A stretch of 64,000 nucleotides of DNA from Alistipes sp. (GTDB lineage Bacteria > Bacteroidota > Bacteroidia > Bacteroidales > Rikenellaceae): contig JALFNK010000009.1 of NCBI GenBank assembly GCA_022782405.1, positions 1 through 64,000 of the forward strand, in the 5' to 3' direction. The position numbers and the translations under genes are program-made. This document shows, one piece after another, positions 8,596-17,363 of the stretch. The notes below the pieces were generated by a model, which made no database searches, was not told where the DNA came from, and worked only from the letters and a program-made list of their open reading frames with translations. Position 1 is the first letter of the stretch. Each line of letters starts with the position of its first letter.

Positions 8596-9813
8596 CTACT
8601 CCCCTTCCCGGGTTTGTTCGCGCTCTTCGCGGCGGATCACCTGATGTGTGCCGATGCAGGCCAGACCGCCGTAGACGATCGTAAGGATCACGAGCCATTT
8701 TATTTCGGCGAATACTTCGCCTATCGAGGCCCCCATCGTCTGGATGCGGATGAATCCATTTACGCCGTGGCTGCTCGGCAACAGCTTCCCGAGGTTGAAC
8801 AGCCACTCCGGAATGCCCTCCTTCGGGAAGGAGACACCGCTGAGCATCAGTACCGGAATCGAGGTCCAGAGCAACAGCAGCAACGAGTTCTCGCGGTAGC
8901 GGAAAAGCGTTGAAACGGCAATGCCCATGGCGATGCAGGCCGCGACATAGAGGGCCATGATGACCGCTACGGCTCCGGCCGATCCGTTCATCGGGAAGTG
9001 GAAGAGGCGATAGTGCACGCCGAGTACATAGGCGCATGTTACGGCGTAGATTGCCGCATAGACCGTTGCGCGGCCCATGACGATCGGCAGTGTGGACATG
9101 CGTCCCCGGCCTGCGGGTCGGAGTTTGCGGTAGAGACCGTGCTCGCGCCATGTTCCGCCGATCATGCCGATGCCGATGAGCATCGTCTGCTGGATAATGA
9201 CGATGATGATCGCGGGCATGACGAAGGTTCCGTAACCCAGGTAAGGGTTGAAGAGGTTGTGCGACTGGTAGATAACCGGCTGCGTTACAGCCTGTGCCTG
9301 CGGAATGTTGGCTCCCTTGGCGATCAGACGCTGGAATTCGACCATGGCGCCTGTCTGCCCGATCGTCGTAACGAGCTCCTGGAAGACCTGCCGGTACATC
9401 AGAAAGTAGCTGGCGTCGCAATAGATCGCCACATTGGCCTGTAATCCCCCGAGAAGGTTCTTTTCATAGTCGGCGGGGATGTAGACTACGCCATAGATCT
9501 TGCGGTCGTAGAAGAGTTCCCGGGCCTCCTCCATGTCCGAGGGTTCGTAGGCGACATAGGTGTTCGGCCCGGCATTGAAGGTCTCGATCAGTGTACGGCT
9601 TGCGTGCGTACGGCTTTGGTCCACGACGCCGATCGGCACGTTGCGCAGCACCTGCGAACCGTAGGCCAGCGAATAGACCGTAGCATAGATCAGCAGGGCG
9701 AAGATGAGGATCAGCATGACGCCTCCGTCGGAGAAGATCGTGCGGAATTCGTTCCGTACGACGCTCCGGAACTGCGTCCAGTAGGATGTGATTTGTCTGC
9801 TCAATCGGTTCAT
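8596..9813 (-). CDS. ABC-2 type permease, second of the pair
   Basis: The 405-residue protein has a transmembrane segment at about 24-44, a large periplasmic domain of about 140 residues, and five C-terminal segments between about 200 and 395 (for example FVMPAIIIVIIQQTMLIGIG). This is the ABC2_membrane_3 layout of YhhJ/YhfA-type exporters. The start was placed at 9813, one base after the stop of the previous gene. It has no ATP-binding domain. With the other permease, HlyD and TolC genes it forms an export operon. Substrate unknown; drugs or lipids are typical for relatives. Confidence 0.9.
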   Translation of the reverse strand: MNRLSRQITSYWTQFRSVVRNEFRTIFSDGGVMLILIFALLIYATVYSLAYGSQVLRNVPIGVVDQSRTHASRTLIETFNAGPNTYVAYEPSDMEEARELFYDRKIYGVVYIPADYEKNLLGGLQANVAIYCDASYFLMYRQVFQELVTTIGQTGAMVEFQRLIAKGANIPQAQAVTQPVIYQSHNLFNPYLGYGTFVMPAIIIVIIQQTMLIGIGMIGGTWREHGLYRKLRPAGRGRMSTLPIVMGRATVYAAIYAVTCAYVLGVHYRLFHFPMNGSAGAVAVIMALYVAACIAMGIAVSTLFRYRENSLLLLLWTSIPVLMLSGVSFPKEGIPEWLFNLGKLLPSSHGVNGFIRIQTMGASIGEVFAEIKWLVILTIVYGGLACIGTHQVIRREEREQTREGE

Positions 9814-9814
9814 G

Positions 9815-10993
9815 CTACAACCTTCCCCAGAATTTTTCCTCGGTGGCCACGCGTTTGAGACGCGGCAGGCACAGAAGCGGTAAGACAATGAACAGCAGCA
9901 TATATCCCAGATCGGGCAGCGAATAGACGACCGGAGTTCCGCGCAGCATCTGATCGACGAAGATGTCGGTGTAGAAGGTGAAGGGGAACAGGCAGCTTAC
10001 CCATTGCATGGGTTCCCACATGGCCATGATGGGGAATGTGAGGCCCGAAAAGGTGAAGGCCAGTACGGAATATCCGCCGCCGATCGAGAGCGAAAGACGC
10101 AGGTTGGCCAGCAGCGAGACGATCATCACGGCGATCGACTGGTAGGCAAGGATAAAGAGGAGCGTACCGACGAGGATCACGCCGAGACTTCCGTTCAGAG
10201 GGGTTCCGACGACCTTGAAGATGATAACGAGCATGACGAGCGAGATGAGGAACATCACGGCCGTTATGGGCAGCACCTTGCCGGCGAGGGCCGCACCCGT
10301 GGAGTCGCCGCCCGTGCGGAACCATTCGCGCGAGGTGCCGTACTTGAGTTCGGTGCCGATGGCGAAGATGGTGGCCATCACGGTGAAGATCATGAGCATC
10401 ATGGGCATGAAACTCGGCGAAAGGTAATATCCGTAGTTGATGTGGGGGTTGAAGAGCACATGGCGGTCGAACCGTACGGGCATGATCTGGGCCATGGCCT
10501 GCTGCCGGGTAAGCCCCTGCTTCATGAGGATCTGCAGCTGCACGCCGGCCGAGAAGGTCGTAACGGCGGTTTGGATATCCTTCGACAGCAGGCCGTTTAC
10601 GGTAATGTTCGTACCCGAAACGTAGCTTTCGATATGGGTCTGGCTGTTGCTCAGGATATTCTTCTCGAAGAAGGCCGGGATCTGCACGATGGCCATGACC
10701 TTTCCTTCGCGCATGAGACGCTCTCCCTCGTCGATCGACTGCACGTCGTATGAAACTATGGCCGTCGGCGTGTCGTCGATCATCTGGGCCACCTTGCGCG
10801 AGAGGGTCGTATGGTCCTCGTCGAGGATCGCAATGGGTACGTTGCGTATGGCGCCCTGGTTGAAGAGCAGGGCGAAGAACGCGAACGAGACGACGGGAAG
10901 GATGACCATCAGCACCATGTACATCGGCTGACGGCCCAAGCGGCCCGCTTCACGCCGCATGACGGCGCAGGTATTTTCCAGGGCGCGGCGCAT
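9815..10993 (-). CDS. ABC-2 type permease, first of the pair
   Basis: The 392-residue protein resembles its downstream neighbour: one N-terminal segment at about 24-44 (MVLMVILPVVSFAFFALLF), a periplasmic domain with PIAILDEDHTTLSR, then five segments from about 190 to 385. It belongs to the ABC2_membrane_3 family and likely dimerises with the next gene product. It starts 3 bases after the HlyD-like gene stops. No Walker motifs are present in either permease. Confidence 0.9.
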   Translation of the reverse strand: MRRALENTCAVMRREAGRLGRQPMYMVLMVILPVVSFAFFALLFNQGAIRNVPIAILDEDHTTLSRKVAQMIDDTPTAIVSYDVQSIDEGERLMREGKVMAIVQIPAFFEKNILSNSQTHIESYVSGTNITVNGLLSKDIQTAVTTFSAGVQLQILMKQGLTRQQAMAQIMPVRFDRHVLFNPHINYGYYLSPSFMPMMLMIFTVMATIFAIGTELKYGTSREWFRTGGDSTGAALAGKVLPITAVMFLISLVMLVIIFKVVGTPLNGSLGVILVGTLLFILAYQSIAVMIVSLLANLRLSLSIGGGYSVLAFTFSGLTFPIMAMWEPMQWVSCLFPFTFYTDIFVDQMLRGTPVVYSLPDLGYMLLFIVLPLLCLPRLKRVATEEKFWGRL

Positions 10994-10996
10994 CTT

Positions 10997-11986
10997 CTAT
11001 CGGGCGATTTGCTCCCAGTCCACGAGTACGCTCATGCCCGGCCGCATATTCTCGGCAGCCGATACGGGCTTGGCCTTCACGGCGAAGGTGCGGACATCGA
11101 AACCGCCCTGCGTGCGGGTCGCCGCCCAGGTGGCGAAGTCGGCCTGCGGCGCGATATAGGTTACCTCGAACTCCACGTCGCGATCGAGTGCGGGGACGAA
11201 TCCGGTCATGCGCGTTCCGATCTTCATGCTCGGAAGCATCGTCTCCTTGATATTGAAGGTAACCCACAGGTCCGACATGTCGAGAATGGCCACTACGGGA
11301 TAGCCGCTGCCGACCAATTCGCCCTCTTCGGCGATGATCGTCGAGATCTCTCCCGTTACGGGGGCATATACCGCGGCGTCGCTCAAGTAGGATTCCACCT
11401 CGCTGACAGCACCCTCGGCCTGGCGGACCCGGGCGGCGGCAGCCTCCTTGTCCTCCTTGCGGGCTCCGTCCGACGCCATGTCGTACTGGGCCTTGGCTGC
11501 GAGTGCCGTGGCCTCCATCGCCTTGTAGTTCGCCTCGGCCTCATCGAGTTTCTGAGCCGGGATAACACCTTCGTTATAGAGGTTCTGTACCCGTTCATAG
11601 GTTTTCCGGGCCAGTTCGAGCCCGGCCTGGGCCTTCTCCCACATGTTCAATGCCGCCTCGATCTGCTGGATGCGGGCGCCGGCCACAGCCGCAGCATCGA
11701 GTGCCGCAGCGGCGCTCTTTACGGCTTCGGCCTGCTGGAGCTTGGCGTCCAGTTCGGGGGTGGAGAGCATATAGAGCAACTGCCCCTTCTCCACCTGCTG
11801 CCCCTCCTCGACCTTCATCTGGTCGATGCGTCCGGGGACTTTCGAGGAGGCCTTGTAGGTCGTACACTCCACGGTACCCTGGATCAGCATGGGAACCCGC
11901 CGGTCGAGATACCAGCTGATGAGCACGACCGCGAGGATGATGACCGCGGCGGCCGCGGCAATTCCGATTACATTGTTTCGTTTCAT
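10997..11986 (-). CDS. HlyD-family periplasmic adaptor subunit
   Basis: The 329-residue membrane-fusion protein has one N-terminal membrane anchor (about 5-26), a first lipoyl half-motif near 38-80 (VPGRIDQMKVEEGQQVEKG), a coiled-coil hairpin at about 85-185 rich in Ala, Glu and Gln, a second lipoyl half (APVTGEISTIIAEEGELV) and a beta-barrel. Such adaptors bridge inner-membrane permeases and a TolC channel. The gene lies 15 bases after the TolC gene and 3 bases before the permeases, which fits a co-transcribed tripartite exporter. Confidence 0.92.
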   Translation of the reverse strand: MKRNNVIGIAAAAAVIILAVVLISWYLDRRVPMLIQGTVECTTYKASSKVPGRIDQMKVEEGQQVEKGQLLYMLSTPELDAKLQQAEAVKSAAAALDAAAVAGARIQQIEAALNMWEKAQAGLELARKTYERVQNLYNEGVIPAQKLDEAEANYKAMEATALAAKAQYDMASDGARKEDKEAAAARVRQAEGAVSEVESYLSDAAVYAPVTGEISTIIAEEGELVGSGYPVVAILDMSDLWVTFNIKETMLPSMKIGTRMTGFVPALDRDVEFEVTYIAPQADFATWAATRTQGGFDVRTFAVKAKPVSAAENMRPGMSVLVDWEQIAR

Positions 11987-12001
11987 ATCGTTTTCCGTAT
12001 T

Positions 12002-13456
12002 TTATTTTTGATCGAAAAGGATGACCCGGGCGTCCATGCGGCGGGCATAGGCCGGGAATTCGTCGCTGATGCCGGCGGCTTCGAGCAGCTGGGCCAGCAG
12101 CAGATCGAAGTTATAGGCGGCCTGGAGCCTTTCGGTACGCACGCCGGCCAGGTTCAGTTCGGCGTCTATGAGATCCGACGCCGAGGCCATGCCCTCCCTG
12201 AAGGCGGCATTCTTCATGCGCAGATACTCTTCGGCAAAATTCAGCGAAGCCTCGATCGAGGTGATCTGGTTGCGGTAGTTGAGCATCTGGTTGTAGAGCT
12301 TCTCGACCAGCACGGAGATATCCTGCGAGGCCTTGTTCTGCAGGGCGCCGACGCGGCTTGCGGTCTGCTTGGCGGCCGAATACTTGTATTCGCGGTTCAG
12401 ACCGTCGAAAATCTTGAAATTGACCCCTACGCCGACAGCCCAGCGGGGAACGAATCCGGCGACCTGATAGTTGTAGAACATGCCGCCGCCCATGGCCACG
12501 ACCTGCGGCAGAAAGGCCGAACGTTGGGCCCGGACATTCTCCTCGGCCAGCTGGCGCGTCAGCGATACCTGTGAGAGCATCGGGTTGCGAGCCTCGGCCA
12601 TGTCCTGATAATAAGCCAGCTCCTCGATGTCGCCGATGAGGAACATCGCCGTCAGAGGCTGCCAGTCGTTTTCGCGTCCCAGCGTATTCGAAAGGGCGCT
12701 CGAAATGGTCTCGCGCTGCAGGCGGGCGTTGGCCAGTTCACGCTCGGCTTCGGCCATCTTGAACTCCACATAGAGCAGTTCGCTTTGGGCGATCATGCCG
12801 TTTTTCTCGAGTTTGCGGGCATCCTCCAGATGGTGGCGAACCCCCTCGACGACCTGCTCGCGTACGGCTACGACCTGCGTGGCCAGCGCCAGGCCGAAAT
12901 AGCGCTCCACGAGTTCCGAGATGAGCGCGTTGCGGGTCTGGTTGCCCTGCTCCGTGGCCGACCGTTCCTGAAGGCGTGCGGCCCGGTTCGCGGCGTTGAT
13001 CTTGCCGCCCAGCCAGATGGGCATCGTAACCTCACCGCCGACAAATCCCAGACTCTGGTCCTGCAGGGTCAGGAACCAGTCGGCATTCATCATCGGGTTG
13101 AGCAGTCCCTGAATCGAGGGAATGAGCTCCGGGGAGATCAGTCCGCTGCCCAGTATCTTGCCTGTCAGGTCCTTGACCGGGGTCTTCAAGCCATTGAGAT
13201 CGAACCCGATGTCCTTGCCCAGATAGGCATAGGCGCCCGTCAGGTTGATCTGCGGCATGCGCAGACCGATCGCTGCACGGCGCTGCTGCTGTGCGGCACG
13301 CTCCTCGTAGGCTGCGGCTTTCATTGCGGGATTGTCCGTAAGGGTTACGGCGATCGCTTCGTCGAGCGTCAGGGCCTTACCGACCTCCTGGGCCGGAAGG
13401 TAAGAAACTGCGGCCAACGCTGCGGTTGTCAAGGCGATTCGGATGTTTATTTTCAT
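12002..13456 (-). CDS. TolC-family outer membrane channel
   Basis: The 484-residue protein has a signal peptide (about 1-22) and two OEP repeats with the long helices that build the TolC tunnel (DEAIAVTLTDNPAMKAA near the N-terminus, LTRQLAEENVRAQRSA in the second half). It is the first gene of the export operon and should form the exit duct through the outer membrane for the HlyD-ABC permease system downstream. A TATATTTG box lies 21 bases upstream of its ATG. No TetR-type regulator gene is adjacent. Confidence 0.93.
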   Translation of the reverse strand: MKINIRIALTTAALAAVSYLPAQEVGKALTLDEAIAVTLTDNPAMKAAAYEERAAQQQRRAAIGLRMPQINLTGAYAYLGKDIGFDLNGLKTPVKDLTGKILGSGLISPELIPSIQGLLNPMMNADWFLTLQDQSLGFVGGEVTMPIWLGGKINAANRAARLQERSATEQGNQTRNALISELVERYFGLALATQVVAVREQVVEGVRHHLEDARKLEKNGMIAQSELLYVEFKMAEAERELANARLQRETISSALSNTLGRENDWQPLTAMFLIGDIEELAYYQDMAEARNPMLSQVSLTRQLAEENVRAQRSAFLPQVVAMGGGMFYNYQVAGFVPRWAVGVGVNFKIFDGLNREYKYSAAKQTASRVGALQNKASQDISVLVEKLYNQMLNYRNQITSIEASLNFAEEYLRMKNAAFREGMASASDLIDAELNLAGVRTERLQAAYNFDLLLAQLLEAAGISDEFPAYARRMDARVILFDQK

Positions 13457-13476
13457 GGTATGAATCGTTTATGAAG

Positions 13477-13484
13477 CAAATATA
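13477..13484 (-). promoter_or_regulatory. -7 box of the tolC-hlyD-permease operon
   Basis: CAAATATA on the plus strand is TATATTTG on the minus strand, an exact TAnnTTTG match, 20 bases upstream of the TolC-like ATG. A recognisable -33 box is missing. Confidence 0.5.
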
Positions 13485-13549
13485 GTCCATTTTGCGGAAA
13501 ATTATCCCGTAAAATGTACTTTAGGCCAATTTTGGGCTAAAATACGCCT

Positions 13550-14632
13550 TTATTGCCACAGATGCGCATTGATTGCGCGTACCTGACCGCCCATTTTCGG
13601 ATAACAGCGGACGTCGAGTCCTGCTTCCCGGAGTGTGAGCGCGCCGCGGCAGCATACGAAGCAGTCGGGTTCATAGAGGGCGAACACCACTCGGGCGAAT
13701 CCGTGGCGCAGGATGAGCTGCGTGCAGCTCTCCGGCTCGCTGGCCCGCTTCGAGCAGGGTTCCATCGAGGTGTAGATCGCCGCTCCGCGGAGCGATGCTC
13801 CCGCCTCGAGTGCCTTGAGGATGGCCTCCTGCTCGGCGTGGTGTGTCGCGGAGCATTCGTGGGTGTAGCCTTTGAAGAGCTGTCCGTCGTCGGTTTCGAT
13901 CACGGCTCCTACGCGGTAGGAGGTGCGGCAGGGCGTGCAGCGGCGGCTCTCGTCAATGGCTTCCTGCAAGTGCTTCATGTCGTTTTCCGTTCTGTCCGGA
14001 TGCAGCGTGTAGTGTACAACCTCCATGCCATCGAGTTGCTCTTTGTCGCAGGAGGCTGTCGCGGGGGGCTCGAACTGAAAACGGGCCCCTCCCCGGCCGG
14101 TTCCGAGCAGCAGGTGCGGATTGACTGCCAGCCGCAGTTCGTCGGCCTGGTTTTCGCGGAGGAACATACGGAGAATCTCGGCGCCTCCTTCAACCAGCAG
14201 GCGGCCGATGCCGCGCTTTTCGAGTTCGGTGATGATAAAGGCAGCCGTATGCTCCTCGCCGTTGCTTGATATGACGGTGGCATACGGCTGAATATCGGGA
14301 AGTTCCCTTTGCGCGAATACGATCTTTTCAGATACACCCTCCGTAAAGAAGCGCATCGCGGGATCGAGCCGTCCCGAACGGGTCAGGACGACCTTTGTCA
14401 GATCGGCCGGATAACCTTCTGCCATACGTTGCCGCCGCATTCCGTCATTACGCAGCCGTAGGGCCGGATTGTCCCGGCGCAGGGTTTCTGCTCCGACGAG
14501 GATCGCGTCGCACGAAGCCCGCAACCGCTGTACGGCCTCCCAGTCCGCTGCGGTCGAGATCATGAGCCGCTGCGGGGTATTGTCATCCAGATAGCCGTCG
14601 GCCGTAACCGCGGCAGAGAGTATTACTCGCAT
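13550..14632 (-). CDS. ribD: RibD-like reductase-deaminase with reversed domain order
   Basis: The 360-residue product contains both activities of RibD, which deaminates and then reduces the pyrimidine intermediate of riboflavin synthesis. Residues 1-215 are a RibD_C/DHFR-fold reductase (ILSAAVTADGYL, AILVGAETLRRDNPALR, LLVEGG 145-150). Residues 219-360 are a cytidine-deaminase-fold domain with H265-A-E267 and zinc cysteines C293 and C303 (EPC...ESC). Normal RibD has the deaminase first. The start at 14632 overlaps the stop of the phosphoesterase gene by 10 bases and removes an unlikely 21-residue extension. A role in modified-nucleotide metabolism other than riboflavin cannot be excluded. 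Confidence 0.8.
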   Translation of the reverse strand: MRVILSAAVTADGYLDDNTPQRLMISTAADWEAVQRLRASCDAILVGAETLRRDNPALRLRNDGMRRQRMAEGYPADLTKVVLTRSGRLDPAMRFFTEGVSEKIVFAQRELPDIQPYATVISSNGEEHTAAFIITELEKRGIGRLLVEGGAEILRMFLRENQADELRLAVNPHLLLGTGRGGARFQFEPPATASCDKEQLDGMEVVHYTLHPDRTENDMKHLQEAIDESRRCTPCRTSYRVGAVIETDDGQLFKGYTHECSATHHAEQEAILKALEAGASLRGAAIYTSMEPCSKRASEPESCTQLILRHGFARVVFALYEPDCFVCCRGALTLREAGLDVRCYPKMGGQVRAINAHLWQ

Positions 14633-15777
14633 CGTTTCAGGGTGATGAGCGTGATTTCGGGACGGGCCCCGAGCCGCATGGGGTAACCCACGCATCCGAT
14701 CCCGTCATTGATATAGAGAATTTTCCCGTCGGAATCCTCGTAGCGGCCGCTCCACTCCTTGTAGAGCAGTGCTGCGGGCGACCATCCGCGGCCCCACGGA
14801 CGGACTTTGCACTGCATGGCGTGCACATGTCCCGAGAGGACCAGGTCGCCGTATCCGGCCGCCGTGATCTTCGGCCGGAGCTGCGGCACATGCACGAGCG
14901 TGATGTTGTACAGTTCGGTCGGTGTTCCGGCGAAAGCCCGCTCCAGACCCGTGGCAGGGAGGTCCCGCTTGTGGCGCAGCAGCCGCAGCGCCGGATCGAA
15001 CGAGAGACCCGTCAGCGAGATGCTGTCTCCGCCGCGATGCAGATAGCATGTCTCGTCGTCCAGCAGATTCCATCCCATTGCCCGCTGGCGGGCAATTACC
15101 TCGTGCAGGTTCTCCTCCATCGTGTGATGGAGCGAATCCTTGATATAGGCGCCGACGTCGTGGTTGCCCGTTACGGAGTAGACCGGAGCTTCGATTCTGC
15201 CGAGCAGCCGTGCGGCCCGTTCGTCGAGCTCCTCGGCGCGGATATTGACCAGGTCGCCCGTGAAGACGACCCAGTCGGGCCGAAGGGCGTTGATCGTATC
15301 GGCGAGTCGGGTCAGTTCCCGTTCCGGTCGGACGATTGTTCCGAGATGGAGGTCCGATATCTGCACGATGCGTGCGCCGTCGAATGTTTCCGGAAGTTTC
15401 CCGGAGCAGACCTCCACACGGCTGACGCGAAACCGGGTACGCCCTGCCGTAGCTCCGACAACCAGCAGCACGGCCGTGCAGGCTGCGAGGATAAACCCCG
15501 TGCGGCGTCGTCCGAAAAAGTTGAACGTGTAATAGACCAGCCGTGTCAGCGCGGTAGTCATCCAGAACCAGACGATCCACATCGAGATCATGATGACCGG
15601 CGTGGTGTTGTCGCGGACCAGATAGCCGAGCAGTGCGGCGGCAAAGGGCAGCAGATCGGCGGCGACGGCCGCGATGATCGGCAACCGCAGTTTCCCGGCA
15701 TTTCCGAGCCGTCGGAAATGCAGCCAGTCTGCGGCGGCTACCGCCAGTCCGAGGAGGATGATCAACGTAAGAATCAT
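14623..15777 (-). CDS. Membrane-anchored metallophosphoesterase (YkuE/YaeI-like)
   Basis: The 384-residue protein has four N-terminal transmembrane segments (about 1-19, 32-53, 60-83, 94-111) and then a calcineurin-like phosphoesterase domain. The metal-binding motifs are DLHLG (142-146), GDLVN, GNHD and GHVHAMQ. Relatives act on UDP-diacylglucosamine-like lipids or have unknown substrates. The domain would follow the last membrane segment, probably on the periplasmic side. Its ATG lies 20 bases after a TACCTTTG box on the minus strand. The RibD-like gene starts within its last codons. Confidence 0.88.
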   Translation of the reverse strand: MILTLIILLGLAVAAADWLHFRRLGNAGKLRLPIIAAVAADLLPFAAALLGYLVRDNTTPVIMISMWIVWFWMTTALTRLVYYTFNFFGRRRTGFILAACTAVLLVVGATAGRTRFRVSRVEVCSGKLPETFDGARIVQISDLHLGTIVRPERELTRLADTINALRPDWVVFTGDLVNIRAEELDERAARLLGRIEAPVYSVTGNHDVGAYIKDSLHHTMEENLHEVIARQRAMGWNLLDDETCYLHRGGDSISLTGLSFDPALRLLRHKRDLPATGLERAFAGTPTELYNITLVHVPQLRPKITAAGYGDLVLSGHVHAMQCKVRPWGRGWSPAALLYKEWSGRYEDSDGKILYINDGIGCVGYPMRLGARPEITLITLKRCE

Positions 15778-15796
15778 ACTGATTGATGTATCAGTG

Positions 15797-15804
15797 CAAA
15801 GGTA
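15797..15804 (-). promoter_or_regulatory. -7 box of the phosphoesterase gene
   Basis: CAAAGGTA on the plus strand reads TACCTTTG on the minus strand, matching TAnnTTTG, 19 bases upstream of the ATG at 15777. Confidence 0.55.
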
Positions 15805-15896
15805 GTAAAAATCCCGTGATCCGGCCTCTGCTTTTTGGCATATAACTTGCGAAAACGCCTTCGGTCGGAACTTTTTTCCGTCGCAAAAATACGATA

Positions 15897-17261
15897 ATGG
15901 ATTTTATGGCAACATTCGGATCTCGGGCCGCGGCATGGCTGCTGGCGGCTGCCGTCGCCGTTCCGTGGACGGCGCATTCATCCGACGGATCGTCCGTCGG
16001 TTCCACGACCGAAACCTGTCTTTCATCAGAGGCCGCGTCATCCCTCAAGCACAAACACAAGCATCATCCGAAGCCCGGGCACGGTTCGGAAACGGCCGAG
16101 GAGGCGGCCCGCCGCGACCATAGGGAGACACACCGCTGCGGTTTCCAGCAAACCGATGCGCCGCAACTGGTCTGGGCCTCGAAGGAAAACCGCTTCTCGC
16201 TTTCGTTCGGAGGCTTTGTGGCCCTGCGTGCGGCCTACGATCTGGGCGGTATCGTCGAGAATGCCGATTTCGTAACATACGACATTCCCGTCTCCGGAAA
16301 CTACGCCACGCGCCAGCAGTTCATGCTGGATGCCTCCACCTCGCGCCTTTATGTGAAGGCGATTGCCAATACGGAGCATCTGGGACGTGTGGTGATCTAT
16401 GTCGATGGCGATTTCCGCGGCGGGGCTGCCGCAGACTACATGCCGGGGCTCCGTTCGGCCTATATCTCCTTCCTGGGGCTGACCTTCGGCCGCGACGTTA
16501 CGACCTTCTGCGACCTCGGGGCCTCCCCTACGACCATCGATTTCCAGGGCCCGAACGCCTACAACTTCAACTTCGCCACCCTGATACGTTATGAGCATTG
16601 CTTCGCCGACCGGCACCTCGCGTTCGGCGTGGCGGCCGAGATGCCCGTTGTGAGCGGCACTTACGGCGACGGATTTGCCGCGATTCCCCAGCGGGTCCCC
16701 GACATTCCCCTCTACTTCCAGTATGCCTGGGGCGCTGACCGTTCGAGCCATCTCCGGGCTTCGGCCGTCTTGCGCGACATGTACCTGCACGACCTCGGGC
16801 GCGACAGCAATACGTCGCTGCTGGGCTGGGGTGTCCAGTTCAGCGGCACGATCCGCTGCTGCAGCTTCCTTCGTCTGTTCATGAACGGCGTTTACGGTCA
16901 GGGGATCACGCCCTACATTCAGGACCTGACCGGTTCGGGGCTCGACTTTACGCCCGACCCGCGCGATGCGGCCCGTATCCAGACCCTGCCGATGTGGGGC
17001 TGGCAGGCCGCCGCGCAGTTCAACCTTACGCCCCGCCTCTTCCTTTCGGGCGGTTATTCGACCGTCCGTGTGCAGCGCAGCCACGGATTCTATGCCGGGG
17101 ATCAGTACAAACGCGGCAACTATGCCTTCGGCAATATCTTCTACACGCTGGCTCCGCATTGCAAGATTGCCGGAGAGTATCTCTACGGGTCGCGTTGCGA
17201 CATGTCCGACGCCTCGGGACGTGCCCACCGCATCAACCTGATGATCCAGTACAGTTTCTGA
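15897..17261 (+). CDS. DcaP-like outer membrane porin with His-rich N-terminal segment
   Basis: The 454-residue protein has a signal peptide (about 1-30) followed by a low-complexity, strongly basic and His-rich segment at about 48-83 (KHKHKHHPKPGHG, then RRDHRETHRC). The rest resembles DcaP-family trimeric porins: FSLSFGGFVALRAAYDLGG, then FMLDASTSRLYVKA and regular amphipathic strands to the C-terminal IQYSF. DcaP porins take up small organic solutes. An alternative ATG lies at 15906. The His-rich segment precedes the barrel and may line the periplasmic side; a metal-related function is only a possibility. Confidence 0.75.
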   Translation: MDFMATFGSRAAAWLLAAAVAVPWTAHSSDGSSVGSTTETCLSSEAASSLKHKHKHHPKPGHGSETAEEAARRDHRETHRCGFQQTDAPQLVWASKENRFSLSFGGFVALRAAYDLGGIVENADFVTYDIPVSGNYATRQQFMLDASTSRLYVKAIANTEHLGRVVIYVDGDFRGGAAADYMPGLRSAYISFLGLTFGRDVTTFCDLGASPTTIDFQGPNAYNFNFATLIRYEHCFADRHLAFGVAAEMPVVSGTYGDGFAAIPQRVPDIPLYFQYAWGADRSSHLRASAVLRDMYLHDLGRDSNTSLLGWGVQFSGTIRCCSFLRLFMNGVYGQGITPYIQDLTGSGLDFTPDPRDAARIQTLPMWGWQAAAQFNLTPRLFLSGGYSTVRVQRSHGFYAGDQYKRGNYAFGNIFYTLAPHCKIAGEYLYGSRCDMSDASGRAHRINLMIQYSF

Positions 17262-17285
17262 TTCGGTCGGAAGTGCGGAAATTTT

Positions 17286-17316
17286 CGGGCGATTCGGCGA
17301 CGGATCGCCCGATTTT
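17286..17316 (+). terminator. Probable terminator after the porin gene
   Basis: CGGGCGAT (17286-17293) pairs with ATCGCCCG (17304-17311) across a 10-base loop, followed by ATTTTC. The T-run is short. Confidence 0.6.
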
Positions 17317-17318
17317 CG

Positions 17319-17326
17319 TATATTTG
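17319..17326 (+). promoter_or_regulatory. -7 box of the DUF4491 gene (TATATTTG)
   Basis: This exact TAnnTTTG match sits just after the hairpin and 37 bases before the ATG at 17364. Confidence 0.5.
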
Positions 17327-17363
17327 TTCCGCCGGGACAACGGCGGAATTCGACATTCGACAT

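Noticed and set aside
10811..12574. 587-codon plus-strand frame across the permease, HlyD and TolC genes
   Set aside because: Antisense of three convincing genes with normal operon spacing.
13521..13540. Terminator after the RibD-like gene (TTAGGCC / GGGCTAA)
   Set aside because: The stem has a central mismatch and no T-run on the minus strand, so it was not annotated.
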